This document shows positions 34,894 through 47,267 of a stretch of 64,000 nt of DNA, in pieces. The first letter of the stretch is position 1, and every line of letters starts with the position of its first letter. The notes beneath the pieces were generated by a model, which was not told where the DNA came from, did no database searches, and was given only the letters and a program-made list of their open reading frames with translations. The position numbers and the translations under genes were made by a program. Source of the stretch: Mangifera indica (taxonomy: Eukaryota > Streptophyta > Magnoliopsida > Sapindales > Anacardiaceae); assembly GCF_011075055.1 (NCBI RefSeq), contig NC_058138.1, forward strand, positions 4,236,001 through 4,300,000. Direction: 5' to 3'.

Positions 34894-37800
34894 TCTCATA
34901 CTTACACATGACAGAAAACCTGTACCAAATACTTAGCCACAAAAATCCTATATAGCAGTACATTTCATACTTGCAAATGTATCGTGCAACCTCGCGAGCA
35001 ACCTGCACTTGAAAACTAAATACTATGCATTTGTTAGGAATAACATAGTCGTTTCAATCCGAATAAAATAAAATAAAGCGTTAGACTCGCAACACCCTAG
35101 ACTTACTTGATAACACTAGCTCCCTTTAATCCCTCATTTATCATTTTGTTATTTTTCTATGTATCCATGATCAAGTCTAATCTCCCATATGAGTGACATG
35201 ATCAGCCGGTCAATGAACACATATAATAAATAAGCCTTCCTCTTATACTCAAAACTCTAAATTTAAACTTAGTTGTTTTTCTAGTCATGTTTCATAGACC
35301 AAATCATGCATGACCATAGGTTCCAAACTAAGATAGCAACACTAAGAGTAAATGTCGAACAGTAGCAAAGAGTCAAAGGGTACCAACATGAGGTAATCAT
35401 CATAAAGTCTCACACAATAAGGGAGTAAGGATTCATCCTCTCACTACTTTAACTGGTTATCTTACTTATGTACACAAGGTATGAATCATGTGCTATAATG
35501 TATATTTTCTTTTCAAATGTCATTCACAACACTATACAAATCTTAATTCAGTCACTACACCCAACGCCTAACCTAAGTTCTTAATCATCTTCACACTTGC
35601 AAGTATTTTATCCACATTAAGAACTCACATCTGACATTCATAAGTTATTTGGACGTGAAAAATCCAAATCGATCATTTTCAAATGTATCTATCCATGACC
35701 TCGTCTTGATCGATTATCAAAATGACATTTTAACTTCAATAAATCTTTTCTCAAGAAATTTGTCTCCCATTGGCATGTTTTCTTAGCATCACATTTCTCA
35801 AGAATAATGTCTCATCTTTACTCGCTCTTTTAGTGTCAAAGGCAATTGCTCGTGTGAGTGAGTCAATCTCTAACTTGTATGATATTACAATTTTATTGAG
35901 CTAAAAACGATATGTATGTAGTGAAAACCAAGAATGTCGGGATACAAGTTCAAAACATAAAATGAACTTGAATTCATGGTTGTCGATGTTGTGTCACCAG
36001 TACAATATATAAGCTCAACACTGATTAATCATAGTCTACACAATCCAAACAATTTAACATGTGTAAGAAATACTTTTCTTAGAACAATCTCGATCAAAGG
36101 ATCAGTGATCATACAATGTGTAGAATTATATTGTATGGTCATTTTCCTCTTAGAAATAGAGTTTCTTACTATGTTGTGTCTAGTGTCGATACATTTGGTT
36201 ATCCTATAAAAATTCAGGATCTTTTATTTCAACAGACAATTATTGCTCTGACAATATCATCTTGTTTACTCAAATTCACGAAGAATCTTCTTTAACCAAA
36301 TAGTTACTTACACATTTATTGAATAAGCTATATACTTGGCTTCCGATGTGGATAAAGCTAAGCATCTCTATTTTTTATCACTCTAACATATGGGCCATTT
36401 TGGGGTAAGAAAAATATAGCTTTAATTTAATTTGTGTTGGTTTAAAAACACTTCCCCAACTAGCATCTCAATGGCCAATTAAATACAAATATAATCCTTA
36501 ATCACATAATCGATAATCCACAAAGCTTTTCAAAATATCAATATTCCATAGACAACCTTTCAGTCCTTTTTTCAACGTTTACCTATATCAACAAACCAAC
36601 CCAACAACAACAAATAAATATCTAGGTATGCACGCACCATAGTATACATAATACATCGATAGCATCTAAATAGGTAACTATTGACATTTCTGTTTTGGGA
36701 TATATCTCTTTTGGCTCAATAATTGGTCATTTGACACAGGAATATCAACAAGTCAAAAAATATGAACAACCATCCTTTGATGATTATTATTTACTTCAAA
36801 TCATTTCTAACTATTTATATATCATCATACATATTGATAGAATTATAAATTTGTCATCAGACTTTGTCATATAAATATGGTGGTCTTGATATTTTATTTT
36901 AAAGTCATAAGGAATTAACGCTTATGAAATTTTAAGTACCAGTATTTGGATGATAGTTTTAGGTCATTCAACGTCCTTGAAGCGTGCACTTTCTACACTT
37001 CAGACTTATAACAATGAGATCTATATCTCGTTTCACGCAGATTTCTTTGTCAAGTTCTCCACTAAAAAAAGTTATCTTGACATTCATCTAGTGTAATTTT
37101 AAATTTAAATGCGTTACTATAGCTAAAATCAAACATATTGAAGTAAATTTTATAAATGATGAAAATATCCTCCTACACAATCTATACCTTCTCATTGGGT
37201 ATAGTTTTTTGCTATAAAACAAAATTATATCTATTTATTAAACCATCCGTCTTACAACTGATTTAGGAAACTCATTCATTCCTAATGAATTTTTATCCAG
37301 CAATAAGTCAACCAAAACCTAGAATTAGTTTGTTTTCTTTGTATTTCATCTCTTCTTCCAATGCATTTCAAAATTTTCTTATCAAGGGATAAGACAATTT
37401 CTTGTATTATTTTAGGTTTTTCATCATCTTAGAGAGTAGTTATGAAAACCTCGTTTTCACTTCAAAATGTCACTTGAATACTTTGGACATTCATTCCTAT
37501 GCAATTGAAAATTAATACTCCCATTATTCGAAATAGAATAAAGCTTAATCTCAATACTTTTACTAGGTTGAAATGAATGAAACAAGCAATTAAGGATCAT
37601 TACTCTCACTATCCGAAATAGGTTAGAGCTCAATTTTATTTGTTCTCACTATCTAGAATAAGATATACTCATCCTCATTTTTTTCTCATCTCACTTAGAT
37701 GAAACCTTTTATCAACATCAACCCTATTAAAAAAATATATTCTATGAATGTAGTATCTCATAGTACAATTTCAGTTAATCTTTCAGTAGAATTCTCCCTA

Positions 37801-40800
37801 ATAAACACATACCCTTTAGAGTGTTCAGCATATCTAATAAAGATAAATTCATTTTTTCTCAATTCCAATTGTTCAAACTTGAGGGAAAAACTATGGATAG
37901 ATATTGCTAACCACTAAGGTTGCAATCAATTAACTCGGGTTTTCTACTTGACCATAACTCATAGAAGTGAAAGCAACTGGTTTAGTAGGCAATCGGTTAA
38001 GTACACAAGTAGCAATAAACATCATATCATTACAAAGTGACTGGACGTTTTGCTTGCACCTTCATTGACTTAACTATTTTTAATAGAGTTTAATTACTCT
38101 ACTTCGTTACACCAGTTTGTTGCGAAGTTTTTGGAATTACTATATATCATACTATTCCTTTTTTATTACTTAGTTCCTTGAACTTTTTGGACAAATGCTT
38201 AAGATCTCGATGAGTTTTTAAAACTCTTATCTATTTTGTTTAATTGATTCTTAACATCAATTATATATATTGTGTTTAAAGTAGTCTACTACTTCTGACT
38301 TATAGGAGATCAAGCATATAAGACCGAATCGAGCATTGTTATCAACACTAGTAATGAAATATGAGATACCTTCTCAAACTTTACATTCATAAAAAAAATA
38401 TATGTCTAAGTATATAAACTGCAAAAGAAGTTAAGCTCTCACAGTTTTGTCGAATGCTTTTCTAGAAGTTTTTCTAGCCAGACAATGCTCACATATGGAC
38501 AGTTTTATTTATGTGAAAGTTCATAATAAACTTTCATAGGCCAATTTATTCAACCCATCTTGGTCAATATGCCCTAATTTAGTATGTCATATATTTACAT
38601 TCATATACATACATGTAGGAGAAGAAAATAATGAAAAACTTAACATTATCATAATGTAAGGTGACAAACACCATATAACTATTCAACCAATAAATCAAAT
38701 CTATAGAAGTCAATTCTATCGTATTTCAATAAAACACCCAGAGAAATTCAAATTATATCCTAGTTTAAGAAGAACAAGTACTTTGACTAAGATTTATTGA
38801 ATATTTGGAGCATATTAGATTTCATATAAGTATGAAATTCGACCACCTAGCAAAATTTATTTGCTCATGTCTATTCCTCTTACTACAACCCTTATATTGT
38901 TGTCTATATACATTCAATTCACTTTATTCAGAATTTGATAGAAATCTACTAAAGATCTTCTATTATGAGTTACTTGGTCAATGGCTTCTGAGTCTATAAT
39001 CCATGTAGGATAATACTTAGTTAATATCATAGTACTAGAAAATAAAGTTTCATCACTTTATGTTGAATAAGACTTCATTTTCAGCTCTATTCATTCATAG
39101 ATGATATAATTCTCATTGTTTCTATTGTAACTATCATCTTGTTTTCGTCTCTTCTTCTAGTACTTCTAAGACTCTCCCATTTCAATTCCTTGTTCTTATT
39201 CTTTGAGTATTATACGATCTCCTTCTCGTATTAGGACTTAAGTCACTCACTTTTAAAACTTGACTCTGCAACGTATGTGCAAGTACCAAGTTTAGCTACC
39301 TCAAGGGCACTTGTCCTCTAGTTTTATGTGGCAAGAACAACTAACAAAAGTCTTTTTTTCTTCATTATGGGTCATATACACCATCATACACTTCTATTAT
39401 CGAGAAGAGATCGCTTTTCTAAATGAACCTATTGTTCTTGTCTCAGGTTACGTCTAGTTGACTTTAGTTCCATAATCATATTTGATATTCAATCAAATTC
39501 AACAATCAATTATCTTTATTTAAAGACTACAATTTCTTCAAACTCTTCAATCAAAACCATACTTATAGTATATGTAGTTAAATATTACTAGTACTTATAT
39601 ACCAGATCATTATTCATGAAACTGATCAAAATATCACACGAAGTGAGTCTTGCTTCTTACATGCGTGATGTGCATCCACATCACGTTTGTGTGAGACACT
39701 TATTTGGGTTTCTATCCCTTAGTCAGTCGTGACTCTTACTTTGGCCTAACCTACGACCTCCAAAGCCTTTTGCTTATCTAAGATATTATACATTTTAAAT
39801 GTCATATATTGAAATTCTCCCTATTCAGCATCATTTTCATTCAAAGTAGTCGTATGTTATGGTTAACTAAATCACAGAGACATATATTTCAAACATAACG
39901 CTATCAACGCAATCAAATACATATCAATTGTCACAATTACGCATTAAAATTTAAAATATCTTACATAAGGCACAAAATTGAAATTTCACTACGTTCCCAA
40001 TCATCTTCCATGACACAAATGTTTGATATTTTAAACTTTAATCTAATTGCACCAATATTAATTCTAGATGAGAATTTTATTAAATTCTATCAATCTCAAA
40101 ATTCCTACATTTAACAAATATATGATTCAATGAATGCATCATCTATTTTGACTAAAACCATTTCATCAACCCGTATTGATCTCTAAGTCACTTTATCCAT
40201 GATAAAATCTCTATGAAATTTGCATCAGGTCAAATACCTCGCAATACGTTAATTTTGGGAATAACATCAAAGTAATGGATATCTCTTCGTACATTACTAA
40301 GCGTTGTTCTATAACAAGTTGTAATGAATCCACTCAATCCCAAAAGTTTTAAATTCTTGTCCCGAACAAGATCATTGATTACGGGGCACATATTCATGTA
40401 TGAATATTATTAGATTATATACTTTCTCTTTTCTAATTAAGAGAGTTTAATAGATTATTGATAGTCTCAACATGCAATGTGATGGTCTCTAGTCAACAAA
40501 CTTGCATGAAGTAGAAACATGTATTTTGAAACACCAATATATGTTTTTGGGAGTCGGAATGAGGTATTACATATCTTTATGCATCGTAGAACCCATGGAA
40601 CATATTTCATATATAGATCCGAGCACTACATAGCTTCCAAGGATTGAAAACATGTTTCATGCACCAAAACGTGCTAAAAAAAGGTGTTCACGTGCTATCA
40701 CATGCCAAAATAAGTCCATACACTCTTTTACGAGTCGAGTCAACACCGTACGCACCTCCACATGTTGTAAATGAGTTTGCACGCGCCTTCACATGCTAGG

Positions 40801-41513
40801 AATGAGCAAAATGCGTTGTCATATGTCGAGTAATGATAGTCACGCATTTGCATGCGCTAGAAGCAATTTGTCACGCTCCCCACACATGCACACGCACCGG
40901 TCAATGGTACAGTCAACCTTTGATTGTTGACCAGTCAATAAACTCGAATGGGCTTTGACTGGGTCAGGCTAAACCAGGTTGGCCAATGGGTTTTTAACTA
41001 ACCTATTGACCAACCGGTTTTTGACTAACCCGTTGACCAATAGATCATGTAATCTGGTCTTCCCAACCTGATTTCAACCCAAAATTGTGCATAAACCCTA
41101 GCTATTTTGACCATCTAATTGGCAGCTTTCCGACAACTTTTTGACGATGGCACCATAAGGCTTTTGTTGCCCATATGTCAAAGGTTCTTCTCGTTCCAAC
41201 GGCAACCACAAAAGTCATCGGATTCCAACAATATGGTGTCCAGAATAAGACACCTTTTGGTATCGATTTTTGGCTTGATTTTGGGCTATTTCAGTGTTAA
41301 TTCGACTGGTTTTTAAATTTAAAACATGTAATACTATTCCAATCATTCATTCAACATGTTTCCCAACACCAATTTTATGCAATTTTGGCTTAATTGAATT
41401 CGCCTCTAAGAACGAATTTTAATAAACATTCAACCCAAAACAACAAAACCATATTATAATTTCTACATAATCCATAATTTCATTCACATAACATATGGCA
41501 AAATCACTTCCTA

Positions 41514-41527
41514 GGCTCTTATACCAA
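41514..41527 (-). other. copia primer binding site
   Basis: The reverse strand reads TTGGTATAAGAGCC, one base away from the usual plant copia site TGGTATCAGAGCC, and lies directly next to the 5' LTR. This fixes the orientation of the element. Confidence 0.85.
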
Positions 41528-41902
41528 TATTGGGAATAATCAAACATGTCAAGATCAAATTCTGTGAATTCTGTAAAATTCTATAAATAAGGATTTGCAT
41601 ACCCAGATTCCATTTTTGACGAAGCCTCTTTGAATGCGGTGCGAGGTGTTGACATTAGTCTATTTCCACGATGTCATTTGCCCACATACTAATTTTCATT
41701 GAGAGACAGGATCTGTGCTTTATGGTTTTGCAGGAGAGGAAGAAGCAAAAGAAAAAGGTTTATCTGATTAAAAAAAATAGCATATTCTTTAGGGAGGCAG
41801 TTTGGACAATTTATATATATTCAATTTCCTCTTATAATTTCCCCTAGCAGTTAAATTAAATCTGGTCGGGTTGACCCATCATGGGTGGATCCGGATCCAA
41901 TA
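41528..41902 (-). repeat. 5' LTR of the minus-strand copia
   Basis: 375 bp counterpart of 34518-34893. Followed on the plus strand by GCTAT (41903-41907), the second copy of the target duplication. Confidence 0.9.
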
Positions 41903-41977
41903 GCTATGGAAGGATACAAGATACTTGGGAGCTTTTTTGCACAATACCGATGAGGCCAATTGTTGTTTGGTCAGAAT

Positions 41978-43036
41978 TAGACACGTCAATTGGGCCAGAC
42001 CATTTGGAGGCCCGGCCCGAAGCACGATAAAAAGTCCGAGCACGATAAAGCTCAGTCCAGTACTATAGAGTGTTGGGCTAGGCCTATGGGCCTATCGGGC
42101 CGGGCTTAGGGCTTTAATATTAGACTCATGGGCTGGCCCGGCCCGATACTGTTCATAAAATTAAATTTTTTATTTTTTTCCACTTTTGTCGCAAGGCAGC
42201 AGAAGCAAATGCCTTGCAGCAAAAGCAGATCTGCTTCTACTTCTACTAGCCAATTGGTAGATTGGCCTTTACTTTATTTTTTAATTAATTTATTTTTTTA
42301 AATAAATCTATTCTATTTTTCTCCATTTTCACTTTTATTTACAAATTTTTTAATCTGTCAATCTCAATTATTTCATTATATTTTCAATCTCATTTTTTCT
42401 CATTAACTCTCTTTCGAAAAATATCTGAATTCGTAAATAATAATTCTTTATATTTATAATTTTATTTTTATTTTAATTTTATCATTACAAAACATTATAA
42501 AATATCTAAATTCACAAATAATAATTCTTTATCTTTGAAGAATTCAGAGATTTAGATATAGAAGATGAGTAGATATATATTATATAATAGATATATTTTA
42601 TTTATGTTTTGTAATTTATACCGTATATAAATTAATTTATTTGTACTATGTTAACAATTTATAATATTTTTCATCATGTGACCACGGTATTCCTCTGTCA
42701 CAAGTGAGGAATTATAAATAAAATATTTAGGATACTGTCATCGGTTTTAATAATTGAAAAATAATTTGTCTTTAAAATTTTTAATTAATTTTTTTTAAAA
42801 TATTAATTAAATATGTCGGGCCTGCCTGATTAAAGCCCAACCCAACCCGGTCCGATTAAAGTCCGGTCTAGCCCGGTCCAATTAAGGCCCGTTATTATAT
42901 GGGTCGGGCCTTGGGCCTTTATATTTCAATGGGTCGGTCTGACCCAAATGCCCATTACTGTTTGGGCCTTAGGCCCGGCCTAACCCATCAACCCAATGGG
43001 CCGAGCTAGAGTCAGCCCGGCCCATAGACATCTCTA
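41978..43036. mobile_element. non-autonomous hAT element, GGGCC-rich type
   Basis: The 1059 bp element starts TAGACACGTCAATTGGGCC and ends with the inverted form GGCCCATAGACATCTCTA. It is flanked by perfect 8-bp duplications GTCAGAAT (41970-41977 and 43037-43044). Subterminal zones are full of GGGCCGGGCC/GGCCCGGCCC motifs around an AT-rich core, a common plant hAT type. It has no transposase. It sits inside the PPR coding sequence, in a GQNGEA-like motif that reads through when the element is removed. Confidence 0.9.
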
Positions 43037-43450
43037 GTCAGAATGGAGAGGCGAGGAAAGAGAGGGTGGTTTTTGATCGAATAAGGGAGAAGAATGATGC
43101 ATAAGCCGCCCTGATCATGCAATGATCATGAAGATGTTAGAAAAGTTAGGAGGATTATTGAGAGAAGTTAGGAGTATTTTCCTGACAGTAGCTTTGTCCT
43201 GCATGATGTGAATGAAGAAGAAAAGTTGCATAGTTTGTGGTGTCGTGGTGAAAAACTTGCTGTGGCATGTGGACTTTTGAAGGTACCTGAAGGGATGCCC
43301 ATATGGGATATGAAAAATTTTCGGGCTCGTGGGGATTGCCATTCTGCTACTAAATTAATTGCAAAAGTTTCTGGGAGGGAGATAACATTGAGTGATGCTA
43401 ATAGATTCCATCATATTGAAGATGGGTTGTGTTCATGCAAAGACTATTGA

Positions 43451-45311
43451 TGATTAATGAATGGGGGATCAGATGGATTCTGTGGCAATGATCATGTATC
43501 CCATCATATTTTGGCTTATTAATTGAAAACACAGGATTATTGTAAATTCTGATCATACCATTTGTTGCACAAAAAGACTAACAGTATGAGAAGTTTGAGT
43601 TGGAATATTTTTTCAGTTATAAAGTTCCAAGGATCTTAGATGACTTGTACACCAGAAGGAAGAAGGAGAAACATCAGAAATTTACGTACTCTAGAACGTC
43701 AAACAAACTTCTTACAATCTGCTTACACAACTACTTAAATCCCATTGCTGTGGCAAGTATTTGGAGCTCCCTTCATTTGAACCAACAACAAAATGCATCA
43801 AACTGCATTTTGAAGCATAATTTGCTATGGCTTCAGAAGGTGGCAGATTGCAATTTATCTGCCTCATCTACCAAATTCTGGCAGTAACACTGTTGCTGTA
43901 AAAATTACCTGCGTTAGGCATGTTATCATTCAACCTGACTACCACTCTTGATATTTACCATGTCAGGCAGCTAATTCATCCTGCTATTTCTGCAGGCTCA
44001 ACTGCATAACTAGATTCATAACAGATACAACCTGGAGAAATCCAATCTGTGATCTAACATAAAAGGCTCCACTCGAAGAGTTCATCTACACATAAGCATT
44101 TTTACCTGATCCAAATTATATTTGCTGCCATTGCTGTAGTTAAGTTAGTCTTGTCGTTGAATGGAGACGCTAAGTTATTAATCCTTCCAAAAGTCTTCAG
44201 TAAGCCAGTCAGTACATCTCACATCATCATATTTTGATAGTAGATGCCTAAGTAGTTTAAGAACATTTGTCTAAAACTTCATTAGTCTCTTAAGAAATTT
44301 TGCCTATTCATGCTCAAACGGTTAGAAACACCTGATAAAAATATATACAAGTCCCACTGTCTAGTTAGTGGCTGCGGTGTTTTCAGCTTAACCCAGGAAA
44401 AGTTATTTTAGGATTTCTCTTAGAAATAAGAATCCTCGTATGATTTATCTTAGTGATAAGAATCCTAACATATAAATTCATTATTCTCTTATATAAATGA
44501 TATAACAATTTACTAATAAATATATTTACTGTAGCTTAAGAGGTGAGTGTCGGAATAATATTGACTTTGTTCTTGTTTTTGGATAAGACATAATTTTGTT
44601 CTCTCACTTTTTTATATAGATTGAATTTGTTATACATTGTGGATTTTTTCACTACATGAATTTGACTTTGGCCAAAATATATTGTGAATGCATTAATGGC
44701 CTTGAAAAATTTGCTTTGAAAATGGTCATATACTTGTCTGGAGGGGTGGCCATGATTTGTATAAATAGCCCCCCTCCTCACTTTATTTGGGATACATATT
44801 TTCTCTTCATCTGAAAATTATATTTTCCTCGATTGTTTTTACTCTCTTCTTTTTTTTTCTTTTTAATTTTTCTTTAATCTATTTATCTTTTTATATTTGT
44901 ATATTATGTTTATAACAGAATTGTGTTTGTTTGTTTTATTGCTTCCACCGATTCTCTAGTTCTATAGTTCGATCAATTGGTTGGTTGTCTTTGTCTTTTT
45001 TTTCGGTGTTAGGTGAAATTTCATTTTATGTCAACGAAACCATTTCTTTTTCACGTTGCCACTTAGTGCCTTGTTTTCACGCTGAAATTTGTCAGACAAA
45101 GAAAGACAGAGGTCCAGGTCATGGAAAAATGTATCACCGGTAGGCCAAATTGTTTGCTGTTGGCTGCCCTAAAATTTTGTCTGGTTCTAAACTTTTGCCT
45201 CTAGGGAATCAATCAAATTGCCCTTTTCAAAGTTGATGTGAAATTTCGGTGGTTTCTTATGTCACGGCACTGATTTTAGTGCATAAATATTCTAATAAAA
45301 TATTAAAATCT
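43451..45311. other. downstream DNA of the PPR pseudogene, no gene recognised
   Basis: The frame 43600-43887 has no recognisable domain and is probably former 3' UTR or chance. A stretch at about 44400-44480 (TTAGGATTTCTCTTAGAAATAAG...) resembles part of the LTR-like sequence at 63360-63743 in the opposite orientation, so a copia-type LTR fragment may be present. Nothing else is supported. Confidence 0.4.
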
Positions 45312-45320
45312 ATTCTAATC

Positions 45321-46101
45321 GGCCAAAAAGGATTATTCCCTGCATAAGATTTAACGTCGTGGTTTTAAAAAATCCAAAGCCTATCCATGACCAAATTATT
45401 AATAAATTTTTGTATTAGAGGTAGAAGTAAAATTATTATTTTATTAATAATATAAAAAAATAAAATTTATTATATTTTTTTTTAAATTTTAAAAACTAAC
45501 AATTTTATTTCTATTTAAAATTTTTTAACTTTTAAAAGTAATATTTTTTCTATCAAATTTTTTCTTCACCTATCCAATCACCATCTTCAGTGCAATGACC
45601 TCCCTTTTCTATAGTAAACTGTTGGCCAACGTACAAAAAGCAATTTGAAGCGGATCTCTTCATGACAAGATCTCATCGTTGAAGAGATGACAAGATCTTT
45701 TCATCTCCGAAGAGATTCCAGATCTCTTTGTCTTTAACGAAGAGATCTATTTCAAATTAATTCTTATGCTTCGGTCAACAGTTTAGGGTGGAGAAAGGAG
45801 ACTTCAGAGATGGTCGTCGGAGGGGAGAAGAAAAAAACCCTAAGGTTTAGATGGGGGGGATGTGACTTTTCAAAGTTCGAAAACTTTAAGTAAAGTTGAA
45901 ATTTTAGTTTTTAAAACTTCGAAGAAAAATATATTGAATTTTATATTTTTTAATATTATTAGTAAAATAATGATTTTATCATTATTTCTAACAGAAAATT
46001 TAACCTCAATTGGCCTATGAACGAGACTTCAAGTTTTTCAAATTTTATAGATATAACTTTATGAACGCACCAAAATTTAGGTGGGAAATAGTCCTTTGGC
46101 C
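45321..46101. mobile_element. Mutator-like MITE, copy 2, with 9-bp target duplication
   Basis: The 781 bp element has termini GGCCAAAAAGGATTATTCCC and, inward from the right, GGCCAAAGGACTATTTCCCA. It is flanked by ATTCTAATC (45312-45320) and ATTCTAATT (46102-46110), 8 of 9 bases matching. A 9-bp duplication with long inverted repeats points to the Mutator-like superfamily. It is a relative of 13705-14511 and of single ends at 49061 and 52216. It is non-coding, with several GATCTCTTCATC-like repeats in its core. Confidence 0.75.
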
Positions 46102-46110
46102 ATTCTAATT

Positions 46111-47260
46111 TTACATCAAGAATAATTAGGGTACTTATTTTTCTATTATTTCATTTATTCTCAATCTTTTAGCATGATAGTTATTCTTAAGCAGGCAATC
46201 AGTATTTTTTATATTTAATTATTTACATTTTTTATTCATCGAAACGTATCTAATTAGTTGAAGTAATCTATCTATAAAATATTATTATGGATAAGAATTA
46301 GAAGAAAAAGATTAATCCAATTTGCAGTCCCAAAGTGAAACAGCACAATCTCTTGTCTCCTTTGCTAGATTTTTCAAAGATATTGCTCACGTTTTTATTC
46401 TTTCAATCATAGCCATTCAATTATTTACAAGACAAATATAATATTATTCTATTAAGAAATTATTATAAATGTGGGTACCCAATACTTATCTCAACTAATA
46501 TTTTAATATAAAAAAGATTAATCTTTGTTTCTTAATTAAATAGATTAAAATTTTTTATTAAAATGATTAAATTTTTATATTTTTTTATTGAATTAATTAA
46601 ATTTTTATTATTTTTTATCAGTTATATTAAATTAATTATTTTTCTTAAAAAAATGAAACTTTTATAGATTGATCTATTCTTAAAAAAAATTCAGTTTCTT
46701 TAATAAAAAAATTTATTAACTCAATCCACAGAAAATAAAAAGTTTAACCTTTTTAATAAAAATATTTTATAATTTAGTTTCTTCAATTAAAAAATAAAAA
46801 TTAATCATTTTACTTAAAAATAATAATTTTCAATATATTTTATTGAATAAAAAGAGTTGTGCACGCAACTTTAAACTTGTGGGTATTGTTATCCCAAAAA
46901 ATAATATTGATTAGAAGTCAGAACCTTAACATTTTGTCTTGGTGGGCTGAACTCACAATGAACTTTTTATCTTTCCATTTACACCCCCATAGGATTGTGT
47001 TTATTTTTCAGTCCCAACTACAGGCTACCCACTTTATTAAAGCTAACAAACCCTATTTAAAATTTGTCAGTGGCAGCAGATTCAGAAGAGCACATGAAAA
47101 CACTGTTCATCACTTTAAATTTCTTTGACGTTTTGGCTCATTTTCATTGAAGAACAATTACACAAAATGGGAAATTTTTTTTGATAAATTCAGAAATTAT
47201 ATAAAAAATAGAATTTCATTAGTGGGAAATAAAAAGACTGTATTATAGTAAAAGAGGAAA
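46111..47260. other. intergenic DNA downstream of the NIMIN gene
   Basis: AT-rich with repeated TTAAAAATTTAATC-like phrases (about 46500-46800). No gene recognised; the plus-strand frame 46859-47128 is not supported by any family match. Confidence 0.4.
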
Positions 47261-47267
47261 TAAAAGA

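Larger units (their letters stand above)
34518..41902 (-). mobile_element. Ty1/copia retrotransposon with two LTRs, minus strand
   Basis: A 7385 bp element bounded by direct repeats (34518-34893 and 41528-41902) and the 5-bp duplication GCTAT. Orientation is minus: next to the right LTR, the reverse strand reads TTGGTATAAGAGCC (41514-41527), a near match to the copia tRNA-iMet primer site. Reverse-complement matches to the plus-strand copia cover the leader (39850-40110), the gag-protease boundary (about 38800-39000), RNase H (about 36170-36210) and the 3' tail (35100-35960). All coding frames are destroyed. The LTRs differ by many substitutions and small indels, so the insertion is old. It landed inside a PPR coding sequence. 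Confidence 0.9.
33860..43450 (+). pseudogene. DYW-type PPR pseudogene split by two transposons
   Basis: PPR proteins of this class bind organellar RNA and their DYW domain deaminates C to U. Segments are about 33860-34517, 41908-41977 and 43045-43450. The first carries consecutive PPR units with motifs such as NVVSWTVM, NVASWTVM, DVVAWTNM and NVISWTTM. The junctions at the copia and hAT insertions restore continuous PPR sequence when one target duplication is removed. The last segment ends in a DYW-like domain with GDCHSA and RFHHIEDGLCSCKDY. The middle of the gene (late PPR units, E motifs) is deleted near 43110-43115. Other lesions: TAA at 34201-34203, a frameshift near 43160, loss of the DYW His in the HSE position, and TGA instead of the final Trp codon. 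The best match by memory is the At1g56690/At1g09410 group. Confidence 0.9.

Noticed and set aside
41119..41316. 65-aa plus-strand frame
   Set aside because: It lies in the leader of the minus-strand copia element, antisense to it, and is not recognised.
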